Source: Clostridiales bacterium
GTDB taxonomy: Bacteria; Bacillota; Clostridia; Christensenellales; CAG-314
Assembly: GCA_022508345.1 (NCBI GenBank)
Contig: JAFLVK010000001.1
Coordinates: 228,371 to 292,370, forward strand
Direction of reading: 5' to 3'
DNA: 64,000 nt
Notes under the pieces: generated by a model
Seen by the model: only the letters and a program-made list of their open reading frames with translations
Databases searched by the model: none
What the model was told of the DNA's origin: nothing
Part shown: piece after piece, positions 28,734 through 38,207 of the stretch
Layout: each line of letters starts with the position of its first letter
How positions within the stretch are numbered: position 1 is the first letter of the stretch
Translations under genes and position numbers: made by a program

Positions 28734-29432
28734 GAGTTTTCCTATTTCGCGCTTTAGGCGATTAATTATTTTCTTTTCCAGCCTGGATATGTACGACTGT
28801 GAAATGCCCAGCAGGTCAGCTACTTCCTTTTGTGTGCGCTCATCCTCACCGTCCAAGCCGAAGCGCATTTCTATTATTTGCTGTTCGCGCTTGGACAGCC
28901 GCGACAATCCTTCCGTCAGCAGCTGGCGTTCCACCTGCCCCTCAACGTGGGTATAAATTGCGTCGCTATCCGTACCTAGAATGTCGGCAAGCAGCAGCTC
29001 GTTTCCCTCACCGTCTACGTTTAACGGTTCGTCAAGGCTCACTTCCGCCTTGCGTTTGGACAGTTTGCGTAGATACATCAAAATTTCGTTTTCGATACAG
29101 CGACTTGCGTAGGTGGCAAGCTTGATTTGCTTTTCCGGCTTGAAGCTGTTGATTGCCTTGATAAGCCCGATTGTTCCAACGGAAACAAGGTCCTCCATGT
29201 CCAGCCCACTGCTTTCAAACTTTTTGACAAGGAATACGACAAGGCGCAGATTGTGCTCCACCAGCTTGTCCTTTGCCAGATTGTCGCCATTGGCAATTTT
29301 TGCAAGCAGTTCGCTTTCTTCCTCGGCAGATAGCGGATGTGGCAACGCTTCCGAGCCGCAAAGATAATGCACCATAGACGGTGACAGCGACAGCTTTTCC
29401 AATAGCTTTTTCAAAAAATCTATTAGTTTCAT
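28728..29432 (-). CDS. sigE: RNA polymerase sporulation sigma factor SigE (pro-form)
   Basis: 234 aa; [13 protein letters not shown] pro-region junction, [55 protein letters not shown]. Confidence 0.95.
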   Translation of the reverse strand: MKLIDFLKKLLEKLSLSPSMVHYLCGSEALPHPLSAEEESELLAKIANGDNLAKDKLVEHNLRLVVFLVKKFESSGLDMEDLVSVGTIGLIKAINSFKPEKQIKLATYASRCIENEILMYLRKLSKRKAEVSLDEPLNVDGEGNELLLADILGTDSDAIYTHVEGQVERQLLTEGLSRLSKREQQIIEMRFGLDGEDERTQKEVADLLGISQSYISRLEKKIINRLKREIGKLV

Positions 29433-30220
29433 ACTTCACCTCCGCAGAATTCGTTGGATAAAATAACATTGTACAATGTTTGACACTTGTTGACGGGCAA
29501 CGCCAAATACACCGCTAGCTTTTTGTCATTGCACACCACTTCGCCCTTGACTGCCTTGACCGATGTGCTACCCGTAACGGTTGTAACCTGTACGTCCACG
29601 GCTTTGCCTGCCAGTACCTGCTGGGCGAAGTAGTCGGCAAAGCCCGCAAACCTTTTTGTTACGAAACAGACGGGTACGCCGTCATGCATCAAGGTGTTGC
29701 CGCTGTCGCAAAAACCCGTGAGGCAGTACTGTTTGTCCAGTATCACGGTAATTTTTGCGATGTGGGGAGCAAATTTCTTAACCTGCTTGACGTACACCGC
29801 AATGCTGTAGCACACAAAGCCCATAAGTGCCACTGCCAGTACGTAAACAAACAGCGGCACCCGCATTTGATAAAATTCGCCGCTTGGGGTGAGGTAGTCG
29901 ATGTTGAACAGGTTGAACAGCCCAACTATCGCCCCACCTAAAACAAAGGTATATGCAGTTGTCAGCAAAATATGCCAAAAAAGTTTTTTGCCAAAGCCCA
30001 CCGTTACAATACACATGCAAACAAGGCAAGCTGTTTTGACAAGGTACGTCCAAAAGCCCGACACATACACGCTCACAACGGCGCACGCAGCCCCTACCGC
30101 CCCGCCCAACACCACGCGGAACTTTCGGTAAGGAATTTTCAGCGTTACTGTTGCCGCCCACAGTAGCAGCGTGTCAATGACTAAGTTGTCGGCTATGACG
30201 TACTCAATGTAGACGTTCAT
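29429..30220 (-). CDS. spoIIGA: Sigma-E processing peptidase SpoIIGA
   Basis: Start [21 protein letters not shown] at 30220; five-TM N-terminus and catalytic-type [18 protein letters not shown]; immediately upstream of sigE. Confidence 0.9.
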   Translation of the reverse strand: MNVYIEYVIADNLVIDTLLLWAATVTLKIPYRKFRVVLGGAVGAACAVVSVYVSGFWTYLVKTACLVCMCIVTVGFGKKLFWHILLTTAYTFVLGGAIVGLFNLFNIDYLTPSGEFYQMRVPLFVYVLAVALMGFVCYSIAVYVKQVKKFAPHIAKITVILDKQYCLTGFCDSGNTLMHDGVPVCFVTKRFAGFADYFAQQVLAGKAVDVQVTTVTGSTSVKAVKGEVVCNDKKLAVYLALPVNKCQTLYNVILSNEFCGGEV

Positions 30221-30296
30221 ACCGTAATTGTATTTACTGTATTTAGCGATATAATGCAAAGTTTTGTAATACACGCCAATTTTTTGTCAGCTGGCA

Positions 30297-30336
30297 AAAA
30301 AAAGGCTCCCCTTTCACTGAGGGGAACCCTTTTGGT
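30297..30336 (-). terminator. Intrinsic terminator
   Basis: aaaaaaaggctcccctttcactgaggggaaccctttt (minus strand U-run). Confidence 0.65.
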
Positions 30337-30348
30337 TTGATTGTCGGT

Positions 30349-31023
30349 TTATCTTTCTACTTCTCTGTACACTGTACCGTTAATATACGGTGTGGGGTCT
30401 ACAACAACATTGTTCTTTTTTACTTGCAAGTGCAAATGTGCACCGTCCAGGTATTCCGCAGATGCAGAAATGCTCACTTCGCCAATTACTTCACCTTGAG
30501 ATACCTTTTGATTTTTTTGCACCTGTACGTTTTGCAGGGATCCGTAGGTTGCAATTACATTGTCACCGTGGTCGATAACAACGTAGTTACCTTCGTTAAA
30601 GGTTGAACCGACGTCGATAACTGTGCCTTCATACATTGCAACAACATCTGTGCCTTCGCTTGCAAGCAGGTCTACTGCCTTGTGTGCTGCCCACACTTCA
30701 AGCGTGCGGTTGTACTCAAAGGGGTTATCCGCGCCTGATGTGTAATCCATGCTCTTACCCGTGTATTTGAGGGGAGCTGTGAAGTAAATCTTTACCTTTT
30801 CCTTGCTGGGGGGATTGGGCGTGTCATCGTCGGGCTTGTTGCCGCCTTGATCATCGTTGGGTTTGTTTACCACGGTGTCATCGGGAATGACGGGCGTGTT
30901 TCTTGTCAAGGTGACGGAAAGTACAACTGCCGTAATCGCCAGCACGCAAAAGATAAGTAAGAGTAGCGCTGCATTGTTGCGCAAAAATCTCTTAAATTTG
31001 CTGGGTTGTTTTGTTCTGTTCAT
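30349..31023 (-). CDS. M23 (LytM) peptidase-domain membrane protein, SpoIIQ-like
   Basis: 224 aa; N-terminal TM, LEVWAAHKAVDLLA, GTVIDVGSTFNEGNYVVIDHGDNVIATYGSL, AHLHLQVKKN (HXH). Confidence 0.78.
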   Translation of the reverse strand: MNRTKQPSKFKRFLRNNAALLLLIFCVLAITAVVLSVTLTRNTPVIPDDTVVNKPNDDQGGNKPDDDTPNPPSKEKVKIYFTAPLKYTGKSMDYTSGADNPFEYNRTLEVWAAHKAVDLLASEGTDVVAMYEGTVIDVGSTFNEGNYVVIDHGDNVIATYGSLQNVQVQKNQKVSQGEVIGEVSISASAEYLDGAHLHLQVKKNNVVVDPTPYINGTVYREVER

Positions 31024-31116
31024 TTGATGCCTCCAATATAAGTTTATCGTGATTGTTCCCTATTTACGGTTTAATATACCTGCCACGGTAATTTCTAGGG
31101 GTATGTAACACTGGGC

Positions 31117-31578
31117 TTAGTAGCTGCCCAAGATTAGCGGACTACCGACGGTAACAGTTCCGTCCTTGTAGGCTATTTGTAAATTTACCTTTGCTCCGTC
31201 CAAGATAACGCCACCGGTAAGACGCGCGCTGTTGCCGCAGATAATGTGCAAGCCGTCCAGATTTAGCCTTGAACTAACCTGCAAATTGAATAACCGTACA
31301 ATACGATCTACATCCTGGCTTGTCCCCTCGAAGCAAAAGCTGAAGCCGTCCACATTGCTGCATTGCGCAAGCGTTTGATTAAGGTCAGCAACGCGGCACT
31401 GCACTATCTTGCCACTACCCATGTCAATATTGTCCATGCGTGTGTCGCGACAGTACACAGATACCGTTGCATCGGCGTCTATCTCTTCGATGTACACCTC
31501 CAGCCCCTTTGGCATGAAGTGTATCAATACTCCCACAATTACCGTTGTTAAAATCAGTGTTACAATAAACCGTTTCAT
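31117..31578 (-). CDS. Small exported/membrane-anchored protein of unknown function
   Basis: 153 aa; N-terminal TM MKRFIVTLILTTVIVGVLIHFM; upstream of SpoIIQ-like gene. Confidence 0.5.
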   Translation of the reverse strand: MKRFIVTLILTTVIVGVLIHFMPKGLEVYIEEIDADATVSVYCRDTRMDNIDMGSGKIVQCRVADLNQTLAQCSNVDGFSFCFEGTSQDVDRIVRLFNLQVSSRLNLDGLHIICGNSARLTGGVILDGAKVNLQIAYKDGTVTVGSPLILGSY

Positions 31579-31653
31579 AATGTCACCGCCAACATTGTTG
31601 ACATCAATGAAAGCAAAAATACCTGCAAAAAAAATATAATAAAAAACGACAAA

Positions 31654-31684
31654 AAACCCACAACCGCGGTGGTTGTGGGTAAAC
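31654..31684. terminator. Intrinsic terminator of prs
   Basis: aacccacaaccgcggtggttgtgggt with A-rich/U-run flank on minus strand. Confidence 0.75.
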
Positions 31685-31733
31685 AGTTAAAGTTCCATAT
31701 TTAATAATTTTACACTCTAGAAATTGAGGTGGC

Positions 31734-32687
31734 TCAATCATACAGTTTCGAGACGGGCAGGTCGGTATAGACGCGTTCAATTGCCTCGGCAAAGGTGTCG
31801 GCAATGCCTACAATTTCAATTTTACCAATCTTTTTGCTTTGAGGCAATTCGATTGTGTCCAACACTATCAGCTTGGACAGCGCGCTATTTTCCAGTCGCT
31901 CGATTGCGGGACCGGACAGCACAGCGTGCGTACAGCAAGCTATTACTTCCTTTGCGCCCTGCGCCATTAGCGCCTCGGCACCCTGACAAATTGTGCCGCC
32001 TGTGTCAATCATGTCGTCCAGCATAAGGCAGGTGCGCCCCTTTACGTCGCCGATGACGTTCATAACCTCCATTACGTTTGCTTGCGGACGGCGCTTGTCT
32101 ATAATAGCCAGCGGAACATTGAACTTGCTAGCCATCGCGCGCGAACGCACCACGCTACCCGTGTCGGGGCTTACAATTGTCAACGCTTCGGGCACACCAA
32201 TCTTGCGGATATACCGCGAAATTACCGATTCGCCCTTGAGGTTGTCAACAGGGATATTGAAAAAGCCCTGTACCTGGCTGCTGTGCAAGTCCATGGTGAG
32301 CACCCTGTTTGCACCGGCAGTTTGCAAAATATCGGCAACAAGCTTGGCGGAAATAGGATCGCGACTGCGCGCCTTGCGGTCCTGACGGGCATAGCCGAAA
32401 TAAGGAATTACTGCGGTGATACGCCCTGCGGAAGCGCGCTTGCATGCGTCCATGATAAGGAGCAACTCCATGAGGTTGTCGTTGACGGGGGTGTTGGTAG
32501 ATTGCACTACGAACACGTCGCAACCGCGCACGGATTCCTTGATGTTTACACACGTTTCGCCGTCGGAGAACTTGCCAACCTCGAGCTTTCCCAGCTCCAA
32601 ATCCAACCGTGAGCAGATTTCCTTTGCCAATTTTTGGCTGGAATTGCCTGCAAAAATCTTGATTGCGCCGTGTATTTGATTGAGCAT
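31734..32687 (-). CDS. prs: Ribose-phosphate pyrophosphokinase
   Basis: 317 aa; GKFSDGETCVNIKESVRGCDVFVVQSTNTPVNDNLMELLLIMDACKRASA, RTCLMLDDMIDTGGTICQGAEAL. Confidence 0.95.
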   Translation of the reverse strand: MLNQIHGAIKIFAGNSSQKLAKEICSRLDLELGKLEVGKFSDGETCVNIKESVRGCDVFVVQSTNTPVNDNLMELLLIMDACKRASAGRITAVIPYFGYARQDRKARSRDPISAKLVADILQTAGANRVLTMDLHSSQVQGFFNIPVDNLKGESVISRYIRKIGVPEALTIVSPDTGSVVRSRAMASKFNVPLAIIDKRRPQANVMEVMNVIGDVKGRTCLMLDDMIDTGGTICQGAEALMAQGAKEVIACCTHAVLSGPAIERLENSALSKLIVLDTIELPQSKKIGKIEIVGIADTFAEAIERVYTDLPVSKLYD

Positions 32688-32816
32688 AACAACTTTCCTC
32701 TGTTTGCTAAATATTGCATATTTATTGTAGCTTTATACGCAAAAAGTGTCAAGCAAATACAGGTTCATATGTACACGCTCGCAAGTTTACGCGAGCGTAT
32801 TTGTTGCCACAGCTTA

Positions 32817-32849
32817 ACAAAGTATTGCGACGCTTATAGCCCCTCACAC
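32817..32849. repeat. Partial copy of the structured repeat seen at 28607-28733; contains the DUF1540 gene stop codon
   Basis: acaaagtattgcgacgcttatagcccctcacac versus acaatgcataccgacgcttataacccctcacac. Confidence 0.6.
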
Positions 32850-32996
32850 TTTCTTTTCGTAGTTGCCACAGTAATGAGCTGTTTCGCAATCGTCACAGGG
32901 TGTAACAGTGATTTGCGAAAGCTTGCAACAACATTGCGCGTTGTCGTGATACTTGCACGCACATACGTCGCACATAATAGTTTGTTGGTTTTTCAT
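32844..32996 (-). CDS. DUF1540-like small cysteine-rich protein (50 aa; not in ORF track)
   Basis: RBS aggaggtgaatt then MKNQQTIMCDVCACKYHDNAQCCCKLSQITVTPCDDCETAHYCGNYEKKV*. Confidence 0.82.
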   Translation of the reverse strand: MKNQQTIMCDVCACKYHDNAQCCCKLSQITVTPCDDCETAHYCGNYEKKV

Positions 32997-33091
32997 AATT
33001 CACCTCCTGCTAACATTGTGAGCATTTTGCATTGACTTGATACTCTTTTTAATGTATACTGAACGTAGATTGTTGTTTTAAAGGAGACAAT

Positions 33092-33529
33092 ATGAAAGTA
33101 CTACTACTCGCCGACGTAAAAGGTCAAGGAAAAAAGGGAGAAATAATCAACGTATCGGACGGATATGCAAATAACTTTTTGTTCAAAAAGGGGTTAGGCG
33201 TTGTTGCCACTGCGGACAAGATCAACTCCGTTGACATACACAACAAGGCTGTGGAAAAGCAAAAGGCAGCCGAACGTCAAAAGGCGCAGGAGGACGCAAA
33301 CAGGCTGAAAGGTCAAACTGTGAAGATTACCTCCTCCACAGGCGCGCAGGGCAAGATGTACGGCAGCATCACCAACAAGGAAATTGCCGAAGAGCTCACA
33401 AAAATGGGCTTCCCCGTTGACAAAAAACAGGTTGTACTAAAGGACCCCATCCGTCAAAAGGGCAACTACACCGTTACCGTGAAGATGTACACGGAGATTT
33501 CCACTACCGTTAACGTCATCGTAGAGTGA
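33092..33529 (+). CDS. rplI: 50S ribosomal protein L9
   Basis: [37 protein letters not shown]. Confidence 0.96.
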   Translation: MKVLLLADVKGQGKKGEIINVSDGYANNFLFKKGLGVVATADKINSVDIHNKAVEKQKAAERQKAQEDANRLKGQTVKITSSTGAQGKMYGSITNKEIAEELTKMGFPVDKKQVVLKDPIRQKGNYTVTVKMYTEISTTVNVIVE

Positions 33530-33681
33530 AACAATTGCTCAGACCTTCTTGCGTAAAGGAGGTTTTTTCTTTTAAGTTTGTTTTAATTTATTTTTTTTAC
33601 AATTACTGTACAAAATAGTAAGCAAATGTTAAACTTATATGTAATCACAGGCGTTAGCAAACGCACTGAATGGAGCAGTAA

Positions 33682-34788
33682 ATGCAAATTGTACAGGTAA
33701 ACAAAAGCTTAATAAAGAGCTTTGTCGATTTCCCCGACCGACTGTATGCCGGCGACGACAAATACGTGCCCTACATGAAGGGAGACTTGACAAAGACACT
33801 CAACAAACTGTTACTTAAAGAAAAAAGCTACGTTGCACTACTTGCCGTAGAGGGCAAAAAAGTGTTGGGACGGGTGTTATTTACCCTTAGCAAAAACAAG
33901 CAGCTGGGCACCGAAAAATGCGGCTTTTTCAGCATGTTCGAATGCGTAAACGACCAGGTTGTTTGCAACGAGTTGCTCAACGAAATGGTACGCATACTCA
34001 AACAATGGGGCGCGGAATACATTTCCGGCACTTACTTCCCCTACGATCAGGACAACCGCCGCGGAATACTTGTGGAGGGGTTCGACCGTGCACCGCTGAT
34101 ATTTACATCCTACAACAAAACCTATTACAGCGAGCTGCTCACATGTTACGGACTTAGCAAGCACGCCGACACGCTGGAATACAAGCTGGAAATTGACAAA
34201 ATTACCAGCTACGACAGGGTAAAAAAGGTAGCACAGTACGCAGAAAGAAAATTCAACTTCCGCGTGGACACGGTGGATTGGTCGCGGATAGAAGAGGACA
34301 TCAAGGACGTACACGCCGTCATGGAGGCATCCACAACGGACATTATTTACCAGGACGCACCGTCAATCGAAGCGTTGAAAAGCATTGTTGTAGGCTGGAA
34401 AAATTACCTCAACAAAGATTACCTGCTCATTGCGCGCAGTAACGACACAAATGAACCCTTGGGCGTTGTGATTGCACTGCCCGACTACTTCGAGGTGTTC
34501 AGAAAAATGCGCGGCAAGATGGATTTAAAGGGACTGATAACCTTTCAACGCGAACGCAAAAAGATTAAATCAGTGCGGGCTATCCTGCAGTACGTTATCC
34601 CCAAGTATCAGGCGCTGGGCGTGGCAATGTCACTGTACTTCAAGCTGTTTGAAACCATGGCGAACAACGGCGTAACGTATATGGAAGCCGGCACGATAAT
34701 GGAAAACAATGCGCAGTCCAACAATGCGTTAAAGGCAATTGGTTCGCAGCTTGCGCGCGTTTACCGAATTTACTACAAGGAGATTTGA
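33682..34788 (+). CDS. GNAT-like acetyltransferase superfamily protein
   Basis: 368 aa; PDRLYAGDDKYVPYM...LLAVEGKKVLGRVLFTLSKN; C-terminal YQALGVAMSLYFKLFETMANNGVTYMEAGTIMENNAQSNNALKAIGSQLARVYRIYYK. Confidence 0.65.
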   Translation: MQIVQVNKSLIKSFVDFPDRLYAGDDKYVPYMKGDLTKTLNKLLLKEKSYVALLAVEGKKVLGRVLFTLSKNKQLGTEKCGFFSMFECVNDQVVCNELLNEMVRILKQWGAEYISGTYFPYDQDNRRGILVEGFDRAPLIFTSYNKTYYSELLTCYGLSKHADTLEYKLEIDKITSYDRVKKVAQYAERKFNFRVDTVDWSRIEEDIKDVHAVMEASTTDIIYQDAPSIEALKSIVVGWKNYLNKDYLLIARSNDTNEPLGVVIALPDYFEVFRKMRGKMDLKGLITFQRERKKIKSVRAILQYVIPKYQALGVAMSLYFKLFETMANNGVTYMEAGTIMENNAQSNNALKAIGSQLARVYRIYYKEI

Positions 34789-36008
34789 CAATGACTACAC
34801 TGTGCACAGTATTGGCAATTGTTGCCATGCTTGCTGTACCCGCGTTTATACTGTGGCTCACCAAGAAAGTAAAATTTCTCAACTTTATCGGTGCAATTGC
34901 ACTGTGCTATGCACTGGGAATTGTAATTTCCGTGATACCTATCCCCTACGACAAGGGCACTACGGAAATGATAGCTTCCATCTTCGTTGCCATTGCAATA
35001 CCGCTTATTCTGTTCAGCTTCGATATTGTCAGCGTGAGATACCTTGCCAAGAAAACAATCATTTCCTTTGCGTTGGTTATTGCTTCGGCAGCTGTGATAT
35101 CCGTTGCGGCATTTTTCATTGCAAACGCGGCAGGGCTAAACAACGCCAGCCAGCTTTCCGGCATGACCACCGGCCTGTACACAGGCGGAACGCCCAACTT
35201 GATTGCAATAGGCACCAGTCTACTTGACGAAGCTAACCGCGACAATGTTATCGCTGCTGCACAACTGTCCGACTTTTTCGTAGGTGGCGTGTACTTCCTG
35301 TTGATACTGACGGTAATAAAGCCCATTTACCGCAAGATTCTCGGAGACAAAACCCCGAAGCAAGTTGCTACAGTGGCTGACGAAGTGGGTGCGGAAGAGA
35401 AAGCAACACTGGCGGAAAAGGCAGCTACCGAACAAAACACAGCAGGCGAATACGACTACAAGTCCATTCCCCGTGACAAAAAGTCAATAGGCAAGCTCAT
35501 TGGTGTTATTGCACTTGCAATCGGTTGCTTGGCAGTGGGCGCAGGCTTGGAGATACTTATCAACGGCAGCCTTGACGGTAGCTTGTTCATCATTCTAGCC
35601 GTTTCGATACTGGGCATTGCGTTCAGCTTTGTCAAGCCGATACGCCGTGTAAAGGGCTCATACCAGTGCGGACAGTACCTGATACTGATATTCTCACTGG
35701 GGCTGTCCATGAGTATTGATATTTACCAGCTGGCTGTGGAAATACTGCCAACACTACTGTTCTTTGCTTGTTCGCAGATTGCCGTGATACTATTGCACTT
35801 GCTGCTGTGCAAATTATTCAAAATCGACGCAGGTACGGCGCTCATAACAAGCACAGCGGGCATTTACGGTCCCCCGTTCATTGCACCCGTTGCCAACGCT
35901 TACGGCGACAGAGAGCTAATTGCGCCCGGCATCATTTGCGGCACCCTTGGACTTGCAATCGGCACACTGCTCGGCTTGGGTATAGGAAGCTTACTCGCAT
36001 TATTCTGA
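34785..36008 (+). CDS. DUF819-family membrane protein
   Basis: 407 aa multi-TM; SGMTTGLYTGGTPNLIAIGTSL, ITSTAGIYGPPFIAPVANAYGDRELIAPGIICGTLGLAIG. Confidence 0.78.
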   Translation: MTMTTLCTVLAIVAMLAVPAFILWLTKKVKFLNFIGAIALCYALGIVISVIPIPYDKGTTEMIASIFVAIAIPLILFSFDIVSVRYLAKKTIISFALVIASAAVISVAAFFIANAAGLNNASQLSGMTTGLYTGGTPNLIAIGTSLLDEANRDNVIAAAQLSDFFVGGVYFLLILTVIKPIYRKILGDKTPKQVATVADEVGAEEKATLAEKAATEQNTAGEYDYKSIPRDKKSIGKLIGVIALAIGCLAVGAGLEILINGSLDGSLFIILAVSILGIAFSFVKPIRRVKGSYQCGQYLILIFSLGLSMSIDIYQLAVEILPTLLFFACSQIAVILLHLLLCKLFKIDAGTALITSTAGIYGPPFIAPVANAYGDRELIAPGIICGTLGLAIGTLLGLGIGSLLALF

Positions 36009-36096
36009 AATCAAACCAATCTAATAAAATATGTACATATATGCAAATGCTCACTTCATACACGAAGTGAGCATTTTTGTTAAATATTTGTTTTTA

Positions 36097-36312
36097 TTAA
36101 AAGTCTGATAAGCCTAGTATATATTCAGGAGAAACATCAAGTACTTTGCACAATTTTGCAAAAGTATCAAGCGCAGGCATAGCTCTACCAGAGATATATT
36201 GCCCTACTGTCGGTTGCTTGACACCGATTTTATTAGCAATTTCCGTTTGTGTCAAACCACTCTGTCTTATCGCTTCCGCTAATCTCTCATGTATCTGTTG
36301 CAATGAAATCAT
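36097..36312 (-). CDS. XRE-family HTH regulator
   Basis: 71 aa; LAEAIRQSGLTQTEIANKIGVKQPTVGQYISGRAMPALDTFAKLCKVLDVSPEYILGL. Confidence 0.88.
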   Translation of the reverse strand: MISLQQIHERLAEAIRQSGLTQTEIANKIGVKQPTVGQYISGRAMPALDTFAKLCKVLDVSPEYILGLSDF

Positions 36313-36336
36313 ATGACATCTCCTTCTATTCCATTT

Positions 36337-36412
36337 TATAGGAATAGCCTATAAAATTCTTGACTTATAGGCACCGCCTATGATACTATTTGCAATATAA
36401 GCATTGCCTATA
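36337..36412. promoter_or_regulatory. Three phased 17-bp palindromic operators in divergent promoter region
   Basis: TATAGGAATAGCCTATA (36337-36353), TATAGGCACCGCCTATG (36366-36382), TATAAGCATTGCCTATA (36396-36412); start-to-start spacing 29 and 30 bp; plus-strand promoter TTGACT-N18-TACTAT overlaps operator 2. Confidence 0.72.
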
Positions 36413-36438
36413 ATTTATATTTTAAGGGGATTGATATT

Positions 36439-36882
36439 GTGATATGCAGTGAGGATTTCAAAAACAAATTTCACGCACTTATTGACCCACTCGGAATGTC
36501 ATCAAAAGAAAGTTGCGCTATGCTCATTGGAATACCGTTCGGCGCTTTTAACAATGCCTATAATTATGGAAAATTTCCACAAATCGACTACGGAATAGCC
36601 ATAGCGGAATTTTTCGGCGTTTCGCTGGACTTTTTATTTCGGGGAGCGGACGGAGAAATTAACAAATCTTCAAATATATTTTATATCAGGTTCAATAAAC
36701 TACTGGATACTTTAGAAGAAAAAGACAAATTAAAACAAGCAAAACTACTGGGGCTTCCACCTACTATATTTCACAATGCTTGCAGTGGTTTTTACCTGCC
36801 GGCAAAACTGGCAAAACAAGTTGCTGGTTTTTTCGGGGTGTCCGTTGATTTTTTACTTGGTCTAACGGACGAGAGGAATTAA
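36439..36882 (+). CDS. Protein with two tandem HTH-like modules
   Basis: 147 aa; GIPFGAFNNAYNYGKFPQIDYGIAIAEFFGVSLDFLFRG and GLPPTIFHNACSGFYLPAKLAKQVAGFFGVSVDFLLGL are visibly duplicated. Confidence 0.65.
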   Translation: MICSEDFKNKFHALIDPLGMSSKESCAMLIGIPFGAFNNAYNYGKFPQIDYGIAIAEFFGVSLDFLFRGADGEINKSSNIFYIRFNKLLDTLEEKDKLKQAKLLGLPPTIFHNACSGFYLPAKLAKQVAGFFGVSVDFLLGLTDERN

Positions 36883-37009
36883 AGGATAATCAATCTGATT
36901 GCGGTAAATTTTAGCTGGGAATAACGCGTGCATACCGAAATATAGAAGGTGAGAGTTTTGTGCGCAATACACTCACCTTTACCTTACCTTAATATCTAAA
37001 CACAAAATA

Positions 37010-37046
37010 AAAAACTCACTTCGTAGATTGAAGTGAGTTTTTTTTG
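37010..37046. terminator. Intrinsic terminator of rplJL operon
   Basis: aaaactcacttcgtagattgaagtgagtttttttt. Confidence 0.75.
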
Positions 37047-37067
37047 ATTAAATTTATTATTGTTAAA

Positions 37068-37442
37068 TTACTTAAGTTCAGCTTCAGCGCCTGCTTCGGT
37101 CAAAGTCTTAACGATACCTTCAGCAACGTCCTTGGGTTGAGCTTCCTTAACTGTTACGGGAGCGCTTTCAACCATGTTCTTAGCTTCAACAAGTCCAAGA
37201 CCTGTGAGTTCGCGAACGGCCTTGATAACAGCAATCTTGTTGCCGCCAACAGACTTCAAAACTACGTCGAATTCTGTCTTTTCTTCAGCTGCGGGAGCTG
37301 CGCCACCTGCTACTGCACCACCTGCTACTGCGATGGGAGCTGCTGCGCTTACGCCAAATTCTTCTTCGATAGCGTGTACAAGTTCGTTGAGTTCCAATAC
37401 AGAAAGAGCCTTGATCTCTTCAATAAATTTCTTTGTATCCAT
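37068..37442 (-). CDS. rplL: 50S ribosomal protein L7/L12
   Basis: [19 protein letters not shown]... [29 protein letters not shown]. Confidence 0.97.
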   Translation of the reverse strand: MDTKKFIEEIKALSVLELNELVHAIEEEFGVSAAAPIAVAGGAVAGGAAPAAEEKTEFDVVLKSVGGNKIAVIKAVRELTGLGLVEAKNMVESAPVTVKEAQPKDVAEGIVKTLTEAGAEAELK

Positions 37443-37511
37443 TATTGTATATCTCCTATTTTAATTAGTTTGTGTTGTTTCCGCAAGGTGGAAACTGCCC
37501 TTTTTACAGGA

Positions 37512-38024
37512 TTATTGACCCTGTTTCTCGGCAACAGCGTTCAAAGCCACTGCCAATCCACGCATGGGCGCGGACAGTACAGATACCAACATTGCAAGCA
37601 ATGTTTCTCTGTTGGGAACATTAGCCATAGCGTCGCAAGTTGCAGCGTCGGCAAATTTCTTGTCGAACATACCGCACTTAACCTTCATCTTGCCGTACTT
37701 TTTGACAGCTTCAGCTGCTACCTTAGCTGGTGCGATAGCGTCACTAGTACCGAAAGCGAATGCGCTGGGGCCGTTCAAAGCTTCGTCAAATTCGGTGTAA
37801 CCAAGTTCGTTCAAAGCCTTTCTTACAAGTGTGTTCTTGAGTACCTTGTATTCAACGTCGTTCTTTCTGAACTCAGCGCGGAATTCGGTATCTTGAGCAA
37901 CGGTCAGTCCCTTGTAGTCGATGATAACGAAAGAATGACTGTTTTCGATAGTTTCTTTGATTTGTTGAACAATCTCTCTCTTCTCAAGCTGTGCAGGACT
38001 CAGATGACCTTCTTGATGTGCCAT
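37512..38024 (-). CDS. rplJ: 50S ribosomal protein L10
   Basis: 170 aa; FVIIDYKGLTVAQDTEFRAEFRKNDVEYKVLKNTLVRKAL. Confidence 0.96.
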   Translation of the reverse strand: MAHQEGHLSPAQLEKREIVQQIKETIENSHSFVIIDYKGLTVAQDTEFRAEFRKNDVEYKVLKNTLVRKALNELGYTEFDEALNGPSAFAFGTSDAIAPAKVAAEAVKKYGKMKVKCGMFDKKFADAATCDAMANVPNRETLLAMLVSVLSAPMRGLAVALNAVAEKQGQ

Positions 38025-38044
38025 GATGTTTTGTTTCTCCTTGT

Positions 38045-38185
38045 TTATATTTTTACCCCATATCGACCTGGGGAATAAAAAACCCTTGTACCGTACAAGC
38101 GTCAGTACAAGGGTAGGAGTCTAATTGAGACTGTAACCAAGTTGTACCTCGGCAAGATTTACTGTTACTTGCTGTCTTTGGAACG
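38045..38185 (-). promoter_or_regulatory. Ribosomal L10 leader with attenuator
   Basis: Minus strand CCAAAGACAGCAAGTAACAGTAAATCTTGCCGAGGT... followed by hairpin ACCCTTGTACTGACGCTTGTACGGTACAAGGGTTTTTT upstream of rplJ. Confidence 0.82.
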
Positions 38186-38207
38186 GTTTGGGGTTTTGTA
38201 TTCAGTT

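Noticed and set aside
37044-38078. Plus-strand 344-aa ORF
   Set aside because: Antisense to rplL and rplJ, which are unambiguous.
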